DNA from: JANJWP01 sp964540725
GTDB taxonomy: Bacteria; Patescibacteriota; Gracilibacteria; BD1-5; UBA2023
DNA: 64,000 nt
Reading direction: 5' to 3'
Assembly: GCA_964540725.1 (NCBI GenBank)
Contig: CAZINU010000001.1
Span: 62,001-126,000 of the forward strand
Shown here: positions 54,060 to 62,760 of the stretch, in pieces
Layout: every line of letters begins with the position of its first letter
Position numbering within the stretch: position 1 is the first letter of the stretch
Translations under genes and position numbers: made by a program
The notes under the pieces: generated by a model
The model's input: only the letters and a program-made list of their open reading frames with translations
Told to the model about the DNA's origin: nothing
The model's database searches: none

Positions 54060-56330
54060 ATGCCAGATATGAACATGCGCACCTGAGCAATTTCCCCGTT
54101 TTTACACCTTACGACTTCGGATCGGCCCATTTCCCCCATTGAGCAGAGGGATTTCCTTCATCGTCAGGAGATGGCGTTGGAACGGGCTTTCAGAACGAAT
54201 GGGGAGTCCGGAAACGCTTTGGTGGAATATAGGCAATCCCAAGAAGCGAGAATGCTCGCGGTTATGGAAAGTCTTGGAAAACGCGGGAAAGATTCTCGGA
54301 TGTTGGAAGAAATTTTCGTCGGAGTAGCGAACGTTTCCCAGGAAATCCATGATATTGCCGGAGCCATTTCCGAGAATACGAAGGCCGTAGTCGGTAGCGC
54401 GCGGTATCTGGGAGATGAAATACGGTCCCTTGGTGCCGTCGTATACGAAGCGGACACGGCGAGCCGTTATGGTATGGAATCGGTCAAGGGGGCGGTAGAG
54501 GGGACGACGCAGGCGGTACGAGCCGTATTCGACATGATTGATCGGATGCGCGAAATCCTGGCGAGTCCACAGGGAACCCAATTCCAGGAATGGAGGAAGT
54601 TGGCGCACGAATATTATCGGAACGGGTGGTTGGAGGAATCCGAAAGCGCCATCGGTTCGGCCATCGATTTGAAAATCGTGGATCCGGGCATCCATTTCCT
54701 TAAAGGGCTTATTTCCCTAGAGGAACGCAAGGAGTATGAAATCGCGGAAGAAGCCTTTAAAAAAGCCGTACGGTATTCGAAACCAAACGGCGGAATGGGA
54801 TATGCCGCATCGTTGCAGAAACTCGCGACGACAGAACATGTTCTCGGAAAATTTCGCGAGGCGTTCGAACATCAGAACGAGGCTGTTTCGATCCGGTCGA
54901 ATCCAATGTGGGAATTTGACCTATCGCGATACGCGGCACTCGTCGATGACCGGACGGTTTTTCGCGAGTCCGCCCTTTCCGCTCTCCGGGCTGACCGGAT
55001 GTTTCTCGGGAGGTACTTGTCGGAAGACGATTTCCGGAAAAAATGGATTTCGAAGGTGCTCGACGAGATTATCGGAATTCTCCGTGACGAGGATTCCGTT
55101 CGGCGGCAGGAAGAAGAAAAGCGCGCCATCGCCGCACAACGGGAACGCGACCGGATCGGACGGATCAGGGAAATGCTTGAAGGCATAGCGGTACTTTCCA
55201 ATGAAATAAAACGACTCGAGGCTATTCAGCGCGAAGAGGAGGAGAAGCAGTCTTGGATATGAAAGGCCGACAAGGTTTCGAGTACGGTCGAATGAGGGGT
55301 TGTTCTTGTGAAGTATTGATCAGAACAATATATTTTGGATCATCGGGGACGAAAAATGACGGAGGATCTTGGTAAAAATACGATTCTCGTCGAAAGACTT
55401 TATGGTTCGAAGGTATTCGGATTTAGAACCGAAGATTCTTTTATCGTATTTAACGGTACGAAAAAAATTGCCTCATATCGTTGCGCCGATCACTGAAATT
55501 ATTGAATGGGTAGAATATACCATGGTCGGAGCGGATCCTTTGGGATTTCGGAACCGTCTGGCAGACTTTGAGTCCTAATTCTCTCGGATGGAACCGTTCG
55601 AGAAATAGAATCGCATAGATGCCAATGCTTCTTCGTTACCCCGTTTGATTATTCCAGGGGATACGCCCTGATGCGAACAGGCGAAGGGGTATATAGGGTT
55701 GATAAAAACGGAAAAACCTCATTCGCATGAAACAGTGAACGAGATTGTGACGATGCGATCCGATTCCGAAACCGACTGGTAATGGGGCTTGATCTTACCG
55801 ATGCGTTCGACGTTCGCGAGGTTGCTGGCGATAATGTTCGAAAGCACGGATTTGAAGAAGTTCGTTATGCTATAACGCATAAGGAAAGCGGTAGGGTTAT
55901 CGCGTCTGAGCAGGAGCCAATGAAGGCATCAGATTTTGCGATGCGCCATTACAGTGACGACTTCCCCATTGACCCAATTTCATGGTGCGTAGCGGTTCGA
56001 ACGGGTGGAAAATCTTGGAATTTTGTCAAATCCGACTTTCCACGCAATGACTACCTTATCAAGAGTTCCGTATTCGGTAAGCTCCAGACTGCGTATTCCA
56101 AATTGGATGCATACATGGAGTCGCTCGTAAAAGGGGGGTGGATTAAGGTCGATGATCACTCCCGCATGGCCGCAGATATTCGGTTTGAAGGGGAATCGTT
56201 CCGAATTTGGAGATACAGAGTCCATACGTACGATCATTTTGCGTATTCCGTCTCGGGCGTAAGTATAGCCTGGCTCCGGTTTGGGAAAGATCTTCTGAAA
56301 GATTCTGACATATTCTCTTTCCGGTCGTAA
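54060..56330 (+). CDS. Large repeat protein with helical N-terminus and beta-repeat C-terminus (eight UGA codons)
   Basis: 756 residues in one frame from ATG 54060 to TAA (start could also be 54069 or 54075), with UGA at 54084, around 55260 and at six later sites. Residues 60-380 are helical: a coiled-coil segment (SRMLEEIFVGVANVSQEIHD) and TPR-like repeats (LAHEYYRNGWLEESESAIGS, IAEEAFKKAVRYSKPNGG). From residue 405 short beta repeats appear (YILDHRGRKM, FGFRTEDSFIVFNG, ISEPSGRLGVLILSDGT), like WG or propeller repeats. A standard code would split it into several small genes. Function unknown. Confidence 0.65.
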
Positions 56331-56485
56331 ATCAACGATCTTTGAAGCGGGATAGTGTCAGTTGTTTGATGCTGTCCGTTCGTGAAATATCGAAAGCCTC
56401 TAATCCTTTTGGGGAATGTTATTTCAAATAATTCTCAGAGTTGGGGCTTCGATAGGCATTTCCGTGATCGGTTTGTTCTAACCGG

Positions 56486-56759
56486 ATAATAAACCCCGCA
56501 TATTGGCTCATGCGGGGTTTATTGTTTACAAATCACTAGCTCCCCGAACGGGATTCTTTTTCCTCGTCCACCCCCCAGGTTTCTCGCTCCGCTCGAAATT
56601 CCGTCCACCCCCTCGGAAAACGCCTTGCCTACGGAGCCACGAGTAGCGGCTCCGTACCGCATCGCCGCTCGCGCGGACGACGCGGAAGGCGGCGGTTTCG
56701 AATCCTGTTCGGATCACAAACGTGCTTCAAAAACCCCCTCGCCAAAGGCGAAGGGGTTT
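56486..56759. repeat. Island cassette, type 2 copy 2 (with AT-hairpin)
   Basis: AT-hairpin 56486-56525, TAGCTCCCCGAACGGGATTC at 56537, the same type 2 interior as at 53677 nearly base for base, then TTCGAATCCTGTTCGG (about 56697-56712) and a hairpin AAACCCCCTCGCC/GGCGAAGGGGTTT at 56731-56759. The stretch 56331-56485 upstream has nothing else visible. Confidence 0.75.
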
Positions 56760-56771
56760 CGTGAATCATTA

Positions 56772-56921
56772 TGGCTCCCCGAACAGGATTCTTTCCTCCC
56801 GTTCTCGGCTCCGCCTCGACCGCTCGGGACGCCTTGCGACGGCGAGTGCCATTCAAGGCACTCGCAACCCTCCTTCGCCAAGGCTCCGGAGGGGTCGCTG
56901 CGGTTTCGAATCCCGTTCGGG
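56772..56921. repeat. Island cassette, type 1 copy 2
   Basis: TGGCTCCCCGAACAGGATTC at 56772-56791, interior nearly identical to copy 1 at 48448 including the GCGAGTGCC hairpin, and TTCGAATCCCGTTCGG near 56906-56921. It directly precedes the intact tRNA-Asn, separated by a hairpin at 56934-56985. Confidence 0.75.
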
Positions 56922-56933
56922 TCGCACCCGTAT

Positions 56934-56985
56934 CGAAATACGAAAAGGACCCCATTCTAGCGAATGAGGCCCTTTCTGTATTTCA
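56934..56985. terminator. Hairpin after tRNA-Asn
   Basis: GAAATAC...GACCCCATTC pairs with GAATGAGGCCC...GTATTTC; a long interrupted stem just 3' of the tRNA gene, likely to end its transcript. Confidence 0.5.
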
Positions 56986-56986
56986 A

Positions 56987-57061
56987 TGGCTCCCCGAACA
57001 GGATTCGAACCTGTGACCCACCGGTTAACAGCCGGTTGCTCTACCGCTGAGCTATCGAGGA
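56987..57061 (-). tRNA. tRNA-Asn (GUU)
   Basis: 75 nt on the minus strand. Acceptor stem TCCTCGA/TCGGGGA, discriminator G and encoded CCA. D-arm GCTC-AGCGGTA-GAGC, anticodon loop CTGTTAA with anticodon GTT, T-arm ACAGG-TTCGAAT-CCTGT. Copies of its last 20 bases from the T-loop are found in the cassettes to its left, so it is the likely integration site of the island. Confidence 0.95.
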
Positions 57062-57276
57062 ATGCGGCAACTCCGGAATTGGAGCGGGCACATAGTATGG
57101 AAACGGGGAGGGAAGTCAAACCCGATTTTCGGTTATGGCATTTTCCGGGGTTTTTCTTGGCTTGGAGCGAAGAAAACGCGATTTTTTTCGAAAATTCGTT
57201 TTTCCCTATTTTAAGCCAAAAACCTCGGACGCATCCCGGGTTTTTACGATGCCGGAGGGAAGTCGTTCGAAAAAAA

Positions 57277-57306
57277 CGTTTGCGTTCCCGTTTTTCCGCG
57301 TATAAT
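57277..57306 (+). promoter_or_regulatory. Promoter of hup
   Basis: TTTGCG and TATAAT with a 16-base spacer, 37 bases before the start. The interval 57062-57276 shows no gene. Confidence 0.6.
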
Positions 57307-57341
57307 CGGCCTCGGTTACATTTTAACCATAATAACCGCTT

Positions 57342-57614
57342 ATGAAGAAGCAAGATTTCATCAAGGAGGTTGCCGCTAAGGCAGGTCTCAGCCAGGACGC
57401 CGCTACCAAGGCGCTCAATACGATGATCACGGTCATCACCGCTACCCTCAAGAAGGGAGGCGAAGTGAATATCACCGGCTTCGGTGCTTTCAAGGTTTCC
57501 GCTCGCGCTAAGCGCAACGGCGTCAACCCGAAGACCCGCCAGAAGATCACCATCCCCGCAATGAAGTCCCCGGTCTTCCGTGCTGGTAAGACCCTTAAAG
57601 AAGCGGTTCGATAA
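57342..57614 (+). CDS. hup: DNA-binding protein HU
   Basis: 90 residues, standard. MKKQDFIKEVAAKAGLS, the central ITGFGAFKVSARAKRNGVNP and RQKITIPAMKSPVFRAGKTLKEAV cover the HU/IHF fold with the DNA-clamping arm. Nucleoid-associated DNA bending. Codon choice is unlike its neighbours (many GCT, GGC and AAG), as for a highly expressed gene. TAA stop with a strong terminator. Confidence 0.95.
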   Translation: MKKQDFIKEVAAKAGLSQDAATKALNTMITVITATLKKGGEVNITGFGAFKVSARAKRNGVNPKTRQKITIPAMKSPVFRAGKTLKEAVR

Positions 57615-57636
57615 ATCTCATCCGTTTATCGGCAAA

Positions 57637-57666
57637 ACGGAAGGTCTCACGACCTTCCGTTTTTTT
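57637..57666 (+). terminator. Terminator of hup
   Basis: ACGGAAGGTC-TCAC-GACCTTCCGT followed by a run of T. The T-run also overlaps the next promoter. Confidence 0.85.
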
Positions 57667-57694
57667 GACTTTCACTTTCGAATCGGGTAATATT
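57666..57694 (+). promoter_or_regulatory. Promoter of the GHKL ATPase gene
   Basis: TTGACT and TAATAT spaced 17 bases. Confidence 0.55.
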
Positions 57695-57727
57695 CCCACG
57701 AAGTTTCTCTCTTTCCGTATTTTCCCG

Positions 57728-58270
57728 ATGGGGAAGGCACTTGAAATCGACATATCCCAGATCGAGTACCAGGATTTGCTCGATTTCGCCGACCGATCTA
57801 TCGCGGATCCGTCGAATTTCGAACTGGCCATCCGCTTTCAGTCGGACTACGGGCAATCGAAGATGATCCGCGATCTCGTACTCCATCTCTTCGAGCGCAA
57901 TTCCATCGACGTGCCCTGGAAGAACCGGTTCGCCCTCATCTCGGACGAACTCGTGAACAATTCCATCGAGTACGGAAGCCTGCCGCTCGACAAGAACGTC
58001 GCCCACGTAAGTTTCCGTTCCGAGGGAACGACGCTGTACGTCGTACTCGAAGTGGCCGATACGGGCCGCGGGTTCGACGCGAAAACGAGCGCGCAGATGG
58101 AAGAAATCCGTAAAGAACGCGAAGCCCGCGGGTTCGACGGGTACATGGAAAAGCGCGGCCGCGGATTGTTCCATATGATCGCCCGCATCGTCGACGAGCT
58201 CTACTTCCGCGACAACGAGGAGGGCGGATTGACCGTCTGAGTCCGCAAAGCCCTCCAAATGCACGTTTAG
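57728..58270 (+). CDS. GHKL ATPase, SpoIIAB/RsbW-like (one UGA)
   Basis: 180 residues from ATG 57728, ending TAG 58268 after UGA at 58238 (GGLTV-UGA-VRKALQ). The GHKL boxes are present: N box ISDELVNNSIEYGS, G1 VADTGRGFD, G2 GRGLFHM. Anti-sigma-factor kinases of this type regulate by binding a sigma or anti-anti-sigma partner; none is seen next to it. The N-terminal stretch ALEIDISQIEYQDLLDF is extra helical sequence. Monocistronic. Confidence 0.8.
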
Positions 58271-58310
58271 TCGGCTTGCCCGGCATCCTTTCCGCGATTT
58301 TTGGGAAGAA

Positions 58311-58333
58311 AAAATAGCCCGTGGGGCTATTTT
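58311..58333 (-). terminator. Terminator of obg
   Basis: AAAATAGCCC-GTG-GGGCTATTTT, symmetrical with A/T runs on both sides. Confidence 0.75.
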
Positions 58334-59712
58334 GCGTTCAGACGCTTGAGAAAGAGGGTTTTGGAGAGGGGGAATTTCCGCTCGCCGATGACGATTTTCG
58401 GATCGAACAGCTCATCGTCGTTGCCTTCGAAGAACGAATCGCGGACTTTCGAGTCGGAATCCCGCTCGATGCGCGAGAGTACGCTCCGGAGCACCCCGGT
58501 CTTTTCCAAGACGTCGTATACGCGGGCGACGGCTTCGGGGTTGGACATTTCGGTCATGCGGACGATCTGTTCGATGCGTTCGCCGGTCACGACGAAGGTT
58601 TCCGCGTCTTCGCGCCGGACTTTCGGGGCGTCGTCGGATTCCTTCCTTCCGGTCAGATCGTAGGTTCTGCGCGTTCCTTCCGGCGCTTCGGCCCCCGCCG
58701 ATTCGGGATCCGGGAGTTTTCGCCGTCCTTCGGCCCGCTCGATGAGGAAGTCTTTCAGGGGGTCGAGCGCGATCATGGCTCCGGCCGAAACGGCGAAGAT
58801 GGACTTTCCGGGGAGTTCGGCCTTCGCCTGCTTCAGGAGTTCTTCCAGATCGGTTTCCGAAACGAGTTCGCGCTTCGTAAGGACGACGATCTCGTCTTTT
58901 TTCGCGATTTCCGGCGAAAAGGCTTCGAGTTCGGCCCGAATGTCGCGGTAGTCTTGCCAAACCTGTTCCAGGCGGCTCGAGTCGAGAAGGTGCAGGAGCA
59001 TTTCCGTGCGCTCGATGTGCTTCAGGAAGCGGATGCCGAGCCCTTTGCCTTCGGACGCGCCCGGAATGAGTCCGGGAACGTCTTCGAGCACGAGGGATTT
59101 TCCTTTGTGCTCCATGACGCCGAGATTCGGAACGAGCGTCGTGAACGCGTAGTCGGCGATTTTCGGCCGGACGGCGGTGACGGCCGAAATCAGGGTCGAC
59201 TTTCCGGCGTTCGGAAGGCCGATGATGCCGATGTCGGCAACGAGCTTGAGCTCGAGTTTTACCTTGTGCTCCTCGCCCCGGTCGCCGAGCTCGGCGAAAT
59301 TCGGCGCCTGGCGGGTGCTCGTGGCGAAGTGGGCGTTTCCGAAGCCGCCGCGCCCGCCTTGGCAAAGCAGGCCGGACTGCCCGTCTTCGTTCAGATCGAA
59401 GAGGAGTTCGCCGGTTTCGGCGTCGGTAACGACCGTTCCGACCGGAACCTCGACCCTGCGGTCTTCGCCGCTCCGGCCGTGCATGTCTTTCGTCGCCCCG
59501 TTTTCGCCGTTTTCGGCCCGGACGACCTTGGTGTGCCGAAAATCGGACAACGTGTTTTCGTTCGTGGTCGCAACCAAAACGACGTCGCCGCCCTTTCCGC
59601 CGTCGCCGCCGTACGGACCGCCGTTCGGGATGTATTTTTCGCGCCTCCAGGAGACGCAACCGTCGCCGCCCTTTCCAGCTTTGAAGGTAACGACGACTTC
59701 GTCGATGAACAT
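58327..59712 (-). CDS. obg: GTPase Obg (CgtA)
   Basis: 461 residues. Glycine-rich Obg N-terminal domain (GGDGGKGGDVVLVATTNENT), then the G domain with GLPNAGKST (G1), TTLVPNLG (G2), DVPGL (G3) and VLTKREL in place of NKxD (G4). The C-terminal part includes the Obg OCT-like region. It acts in ribosome large-subunit maturation and stress control. ATG 59712, TAG stop; no UGA. Confidence 0.95.
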   Translation of the reverse strand: MFIDEVVVTFKAGKGGDGCVSWRREKYIPNGGPYGGDGGKGGDVVLVATTNENTLSDFRHTKVVRAENGENGATKDMHGRSGEDRRVEVPVGTVVTDAETGELLFDLNEDGQSGLLCQGGRGGFGNAHFATSTRQAPNFAELGDRGEEHKVKLELKLVADIGIIGLPNAGKSTLISAVTAVRPKIADYAFTTLVPNLGVMEHKGKSLVLEDVPGLIPGASEGKGLGIRFLKHIERTEMLLHLLDSSRLEQVWQDYRDIRAELEAFSPEIAKKDEIVVLTKRELVSETDLEELLKQAKAELPGKSIFAVSAGAMIALDPLKDFLIERAEGRRKLPDPESAGAEAPEGTRRTYDLTGRKESDDAPKVRREDAETFVVTGERIEQIVRMTEMSNPEAVARVYDVLEKTGVLRSVLSRIERDSDSKVRDSFFEGNDDELFDPKIVIGERKFPLSKTLFLKRLNAK

Positions 59713-59869
59713 GGTCGAGAGAACAAAGAACGGCGCGTTTCGCGCCGGGTATGCCGAAATTCTATCCGTCCGACCCCGTTTTTCAAAATTGGATTTGGCA
59801 AACGGCGATTTTCCGATATATTTCGGCGCGTTCGCCGACCGTTCGGCACGTTTTCATATCATCGCTATC

Positions 59870-60046
59870 ATGGCAAAAGGCAAGCGCACGTACATGTCCT
59901 GCATTTCTACCGAATCGGGCATCATGGGGTACATTACCACCGTTCAGAAGAAGAATTTCGCCGCCGGCGAAAAACTCGAGCTCCGCAAATATGACAAGAA
60001 GCTCCGCAAGCACGTCATTTTCAAACTCAAGGAAACCAAGCACTAG
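59870..60046 (+). CDS. rpmG: 50S ribosomal protein L33
   Basis: 58 residues. MAKGKRTYMSCISTESGIMGY with a L33 core KLELRKYDKKLRKHVIFKLKETK. It lacks the four Cys zinc pairs of the C+ form. Starts at ATG 59870, divergent from obg. TAG stop followed by a terminator. Confidence 0.92.
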   Translation: MAKGKRTYMSCISTESGIMGYITTVQKKNFAAGEKLELRKYDKKLRKHVIFKLKETKH

Positions 60047-60060
60047 TCGGTTCCGAAGAA

Positions 60061-60090
60061 AAATCCCCCGGGTTTCCGGGGGATTTTTTT
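60061..60090 (+). terminator. Terminator of rpmG
   Basis: AAATCCCCCGG-GTTT-CCGGGGGATTTTTTT. Confidence 0.85.
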
Positions 60091-60122
60091 CTGGAAATCG
60101 GCGCATTGGCCGCTTCCGCGGA

Positions 60123-60557
60123 TTACGCCGCCGCTTCGAAGTGGGAAGTTTCGTCGTTCGCGGCGCCCATGCCGGCGAGGATGCGCTCGGTTCTGGTCGC
60201 GGTTTGAATCGCGAGACGTTCGGTCGCGTCGCGGTATTCGATCCAACGGCCGGCGATGCGTTGCTGGACGTCGAGTTTGAGAATGCCCAGACGGGTGCCG
60301 GTTTCTTCGCGGACGTTCGAAAGCGCGAAGGCGATTTGGGCACGGATTTCGGCATTCGTCCGGAACGACCGGCAGTACTCTTCGAACCGTTCGGGAGGAT
60401 TGGTGTCGTAGGAGGCGGCGACGGTATCGATCTGTTCGTCGAGGAACCGGTCGATTTCGTGGGCTCCGAGCTGTTCGAGCTTCGCCGAGATAGCCGCGTC
60501 GACGGAGGCTTGCTCCGGCGCTCCGCCGAAGACTTCGTTGTGCAGGGTGGGGGACAT
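60123..60557 (-). CDS. Helical protein of unknown function
   Basis: 144 residues. Four or five amphipathic helices (FGGAPEQASVDAAISAKLEQ, IRAQIAFALSNVREETGTR and LKLDVQQRIAGRWIEYRDAT). No membrane segment, no motif. TAA stop. Directly downstream of the 60569-60865 gene (11-base gap) and probably cotranscribed with it. Similar composition to the small helical genes at 33.6-34.6 kb. Confidence 0.5.
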   Translation of the reverse strand: MSPTLHNEVFGGAPEQASVDAAISAKLEQLGAHEIDRFLDEQIDTVAASYDTNPPERFEEYCRSFRTNAEIRAQIAFALSNVREETGTRLGILKLDVQQRIAGRWIEYRDATERLAIQTATRTERILAGMGAANDETSHFEAAA

Positions 60558-60568
60558 GGTGCGTTGGT

Positions 60569-60865
60569 TTATATTTGTCGTTTGAAGGCTTCGAGTCGGG
60601 AATCGGTATCCGAGGCGACGAGTCAGAGATTGTAGCTTCGGAGGTCTTCGGCGAGTCCGGCGACGGCGTTCGAGAGGAGAAGGCGTTTCTGTTCTTCCAC
60701 CATTTCGCGGTTGCGCTTGATCGAAGCGGCCATCCGGGGCCAATCCGCCAAGACCGCGATCCGGCGTTCTTCCGTCAGGCACGCGAAAATGCGTTCGATT
60801 TCCGGGCGGTCTTCCGGATGGATCATGGAGGCGTCCATGAGCCGGGAAAGTTCGGTGTTCGGCAT
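60569..60865 (-). CDS. Small coiled-coil protein, paralog of 33836-34282 (one UGA)
   Basis: 98 residues from ATG 60865 to TAA 60569 with UGA at 60623 read as glycine (SYNL-UGA-LVASDTDSR). The segment EIERIFACLTEERRIAVLAD followed by WPRMAASI matches the family seen at 33836-34282. A charged helix (KRNREMVEEQKRLLL) follows. Function unknown, but conserved as a short gene next to another small helical gene in both loci. Confidence 0.6.
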
Positions 60866-60978
60866 GGCGTGCTTCGCGGTTTTGGCCGGTTGGTAAAGTG
60901 CTTCGTACTCCTTTCTCCCATCTTAGCATACCCGCTTCCGCTTTCCAAGTTTTCGCGAACCGTCCGGCTTGACAACAG

Positions 60979-62259
60979 CTACGTTCCGAGCACTTGTAAC
61001 ATCTCTTCCATGCTGATTTCCCCGAGAACGGCCTTCAGGAGCGCATCCTCCTGGATTGTTACCATTCCGTCGCCCACCGCCTGGACTTCGAGTTGGGTTT
61101 TGGAAGCCTTTCCGAGGATGAGTTTTTCGAGATTTTCGGTAATTTCGAGGACTTCGAAGAGGCCGATGCGTCCGCGGTGCCCCTTTCCTCCGCACTTTTC
61201 GCACCCGCCCGGACGGGCTTTGTAGAGGGTAACGGAATCCTTGTTACTCAAGTAGCGGCCAATCTTTTGAACGATGCGTTCCTTCATTGCCGGCGTCGGT
61301 TCGTAGGAAACCTTGCAGTGCGGGCAGAGTTTTCGGGCCAGTCGCTGCGAGATGACGAGCTTGAGCGACGAAACGACCAGGAGCGGGTCGATGCCGAGGT
61401 TCGTGAGACGCTGGATGGTACTGACCGTCGAATTGGCGTGGATGGTCGAGAAGACGAGGTGTCCGGTAATGGACGCTTCTACGGCGAGATGGGCGGTTTC
61501 GGAGTCGCGGATTTCCCCGACCATGATGATGTCGGGGTCTTGGCGGAGGAGGGAGCGGAGCCCGGTCGCGAACGAGAAGCCGATTTGCGGGTTGATCTGC
61601 GTATGGTTGATACCCGCCATACGGTATTCGACCGGATCTTCGAGCGTTGAAACGTTCTTCTGCTTCGAGTCGAACGACGAGAGCATCGAATAGAGCGTCG
61701 TCGATTTTCCGGAACCGGTCGGTCCGACCACGAGAATGAGGCCGTGGTTGGCTTCGAGGTACTTTTTGACCTTTACCATGTTCATGGGGAGCATACCGAT
61801 GGCGCGGAGGTCGAGGAGGCTCGATTCCTTCTTCAGGATGCGGACGACGGCTTTTTCTCCGTAAATGGTGGGCATCGTGGAAATGCGGAGGTCGACGTCC
61901 TTGTCGGTTTCCGGATCGCGGAAACTCGCCTTTCCGTCCTGCGGGAGGCGCTGTTCGTCGATTTTGAGGTTCGAGAGGATCTTGATACGGGCGATGACGG
62001 ATGCCTTTTGCGATTCCTCGACCGTTCCGGCGTCCGTAAAATGCCCGTCGATACGGAACCGGACGCGCATGCCCGATTCTTCGGGTTCGAAGTGGATGTC
62101 CGAAGCGCCTTCGCGGATCGCCTTCGCGAAGGCCGCGTCGACGAGGTCCGTTCCGCCGACGGGAACGGATCCGTCGGTCGCCGATCCGGCATCGGACATG
62201 CCGAAATCTTCCCCGGATTCGGGATTCGAGATTTTTCGGAAGGTGGATCGGAGGTCCAT
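60979..62259 (-). CDS. PilB/GspE-family assembly ATPase
   Basis: 426 residues from ATG 62259 (upstream ATG at 62340 lies close to a TACAAT element). Walker A VVGPTGSGKSTTLY, Asp box ASDIHFEPEE, His box TIHANSTVSTIQRL, Walker B PDIIMVGEIRDSET, and a C-terminal zinc-binding CPHCK and CEKCGGKGHRGR pair. It powers type IV pilus or related secretion assembly; candidate substrates in the window are the prepilin at 22591 and possibly other pilins elsewhere. TAG stop. Lacks the long N-terminal domain of typical PilB. Confidence 0.92.
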   Translation of the reverse strand: MDLRSTFRKISNPESGEDFGMSDAGSATDGSVPVGGTDLVDAAFAKAIREGASDIHFEPEESGMRVRFRIDGHFTDAGTVEESQKASVIARIKILSNLKIDEQRLPQDGKASFRDPETDKDVDLRISTMPTIYGEKAVVRILKKESSLLDLRAIGMLPMNMVKVKKYLEANHGLILVVGPTGSGKSTTLYSMLSSFDSKQKNVSTLEDPVEYRMAGINHTQINPQIGFSFATGLRSLLRQDPDIIMVGEIRDSETAHLAVEASITGHLVFSTIHANSTVSTIQRLTNLGIDPLLVVSSLKLVISQRLARKLCPHCKVSYEPTPAMKERIVQKIGRYLSNKDSVTLYKARPGGCEKCGGKGHRGRIGLFEVLEITENLEKLILGKASKTQLEVQAVGDGMVTIQEDALLKAVLGEISMEEMLQVLGT

Positions 62260-62442
62260 CGGAATCGGAAGGGGTGCAGTTCGGGGCGTCCTGTTTTTTC
62301 CATTGTAGGATATTCTTCCGAAGGGGGCAAAGATTTCCATTTGCCTTTCCGGAGTCAATGTCTATAATTCGGCAACCGCGGAATCCGGAAGGATTTCCGG
62401 TACCTTTTTTACATCCTCCTTACGAGCTTTTCCGTGAGTAAG

Positions 62443-62448
62443 GTATAA
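62443..62448 (+). promoter_or_regulatory. -10 box of the rpsF operon, near-leaderless
   Basis: TATAAT lies only 10 bases before ATG 62459, so transcription should start a few bases upstream of the start codon. Confidence 0.5.
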
Positions 62449-62458
62449 TCCACAGGCC

Positions 62459-62749
62459 ATGCGGAAATACGAATGCATGATGATCCTCGATCCGAGCATC
62501 TCGGACGACGATCGCTCGGCCCTCCTTTCGGAGGTAAAGGCCGAACTCCAGGCGGCAGGAATCAAAAATCTTGCCGAAGACGTATGGGGAGCTAAAAAGC
62601 TCGCCTACAAAATTAACGGCTCCGAGACCGGTTTCTACGTCCTCTTCACCTTCGAATTCGAAGGAAAGGGCGGATTCTTCTCGGTTACGAAGGATTTCAA
62701 CCTTCGCAAGTCCATTTGGCGGCACATGTTCGTCCGCCTCGACGACTAA
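62459..62749 (+). CDS. rpsF: 30S ribosomal protein S6
   Basis: 96 residues. MRKYECMMILDPSISDDDRS, WGAKKLAYKINGSETGFY and FNLRKSIWRHMFVRLD match S6. First gene of the conserved rpsF-ssb-rpsR operon. TAA stop; 11 bases to ssb. Confidence 0.93.
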   Translation: MRKYECMMILDPSISDDDRSALLSEVKAELQAAGIKNLAEDVWGAKKLAYKINGSETGFYVLFTFEFEGKGGFFSVTKDFNLRKSIWRHMFVRLDD

Positions 62750-62760
62750 GGATTTTTCCC

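Noticed and set aside
55782..56330. Separate 182-residue gene
   Set aside because: It is the continuation of the frame from 54060 once UGA is read as Gly.
47254..56985. CRISPR array
   Set aside because: Repeats are few, long, of two types and irregularly spaced, with no constant spacer length and no cas genes.
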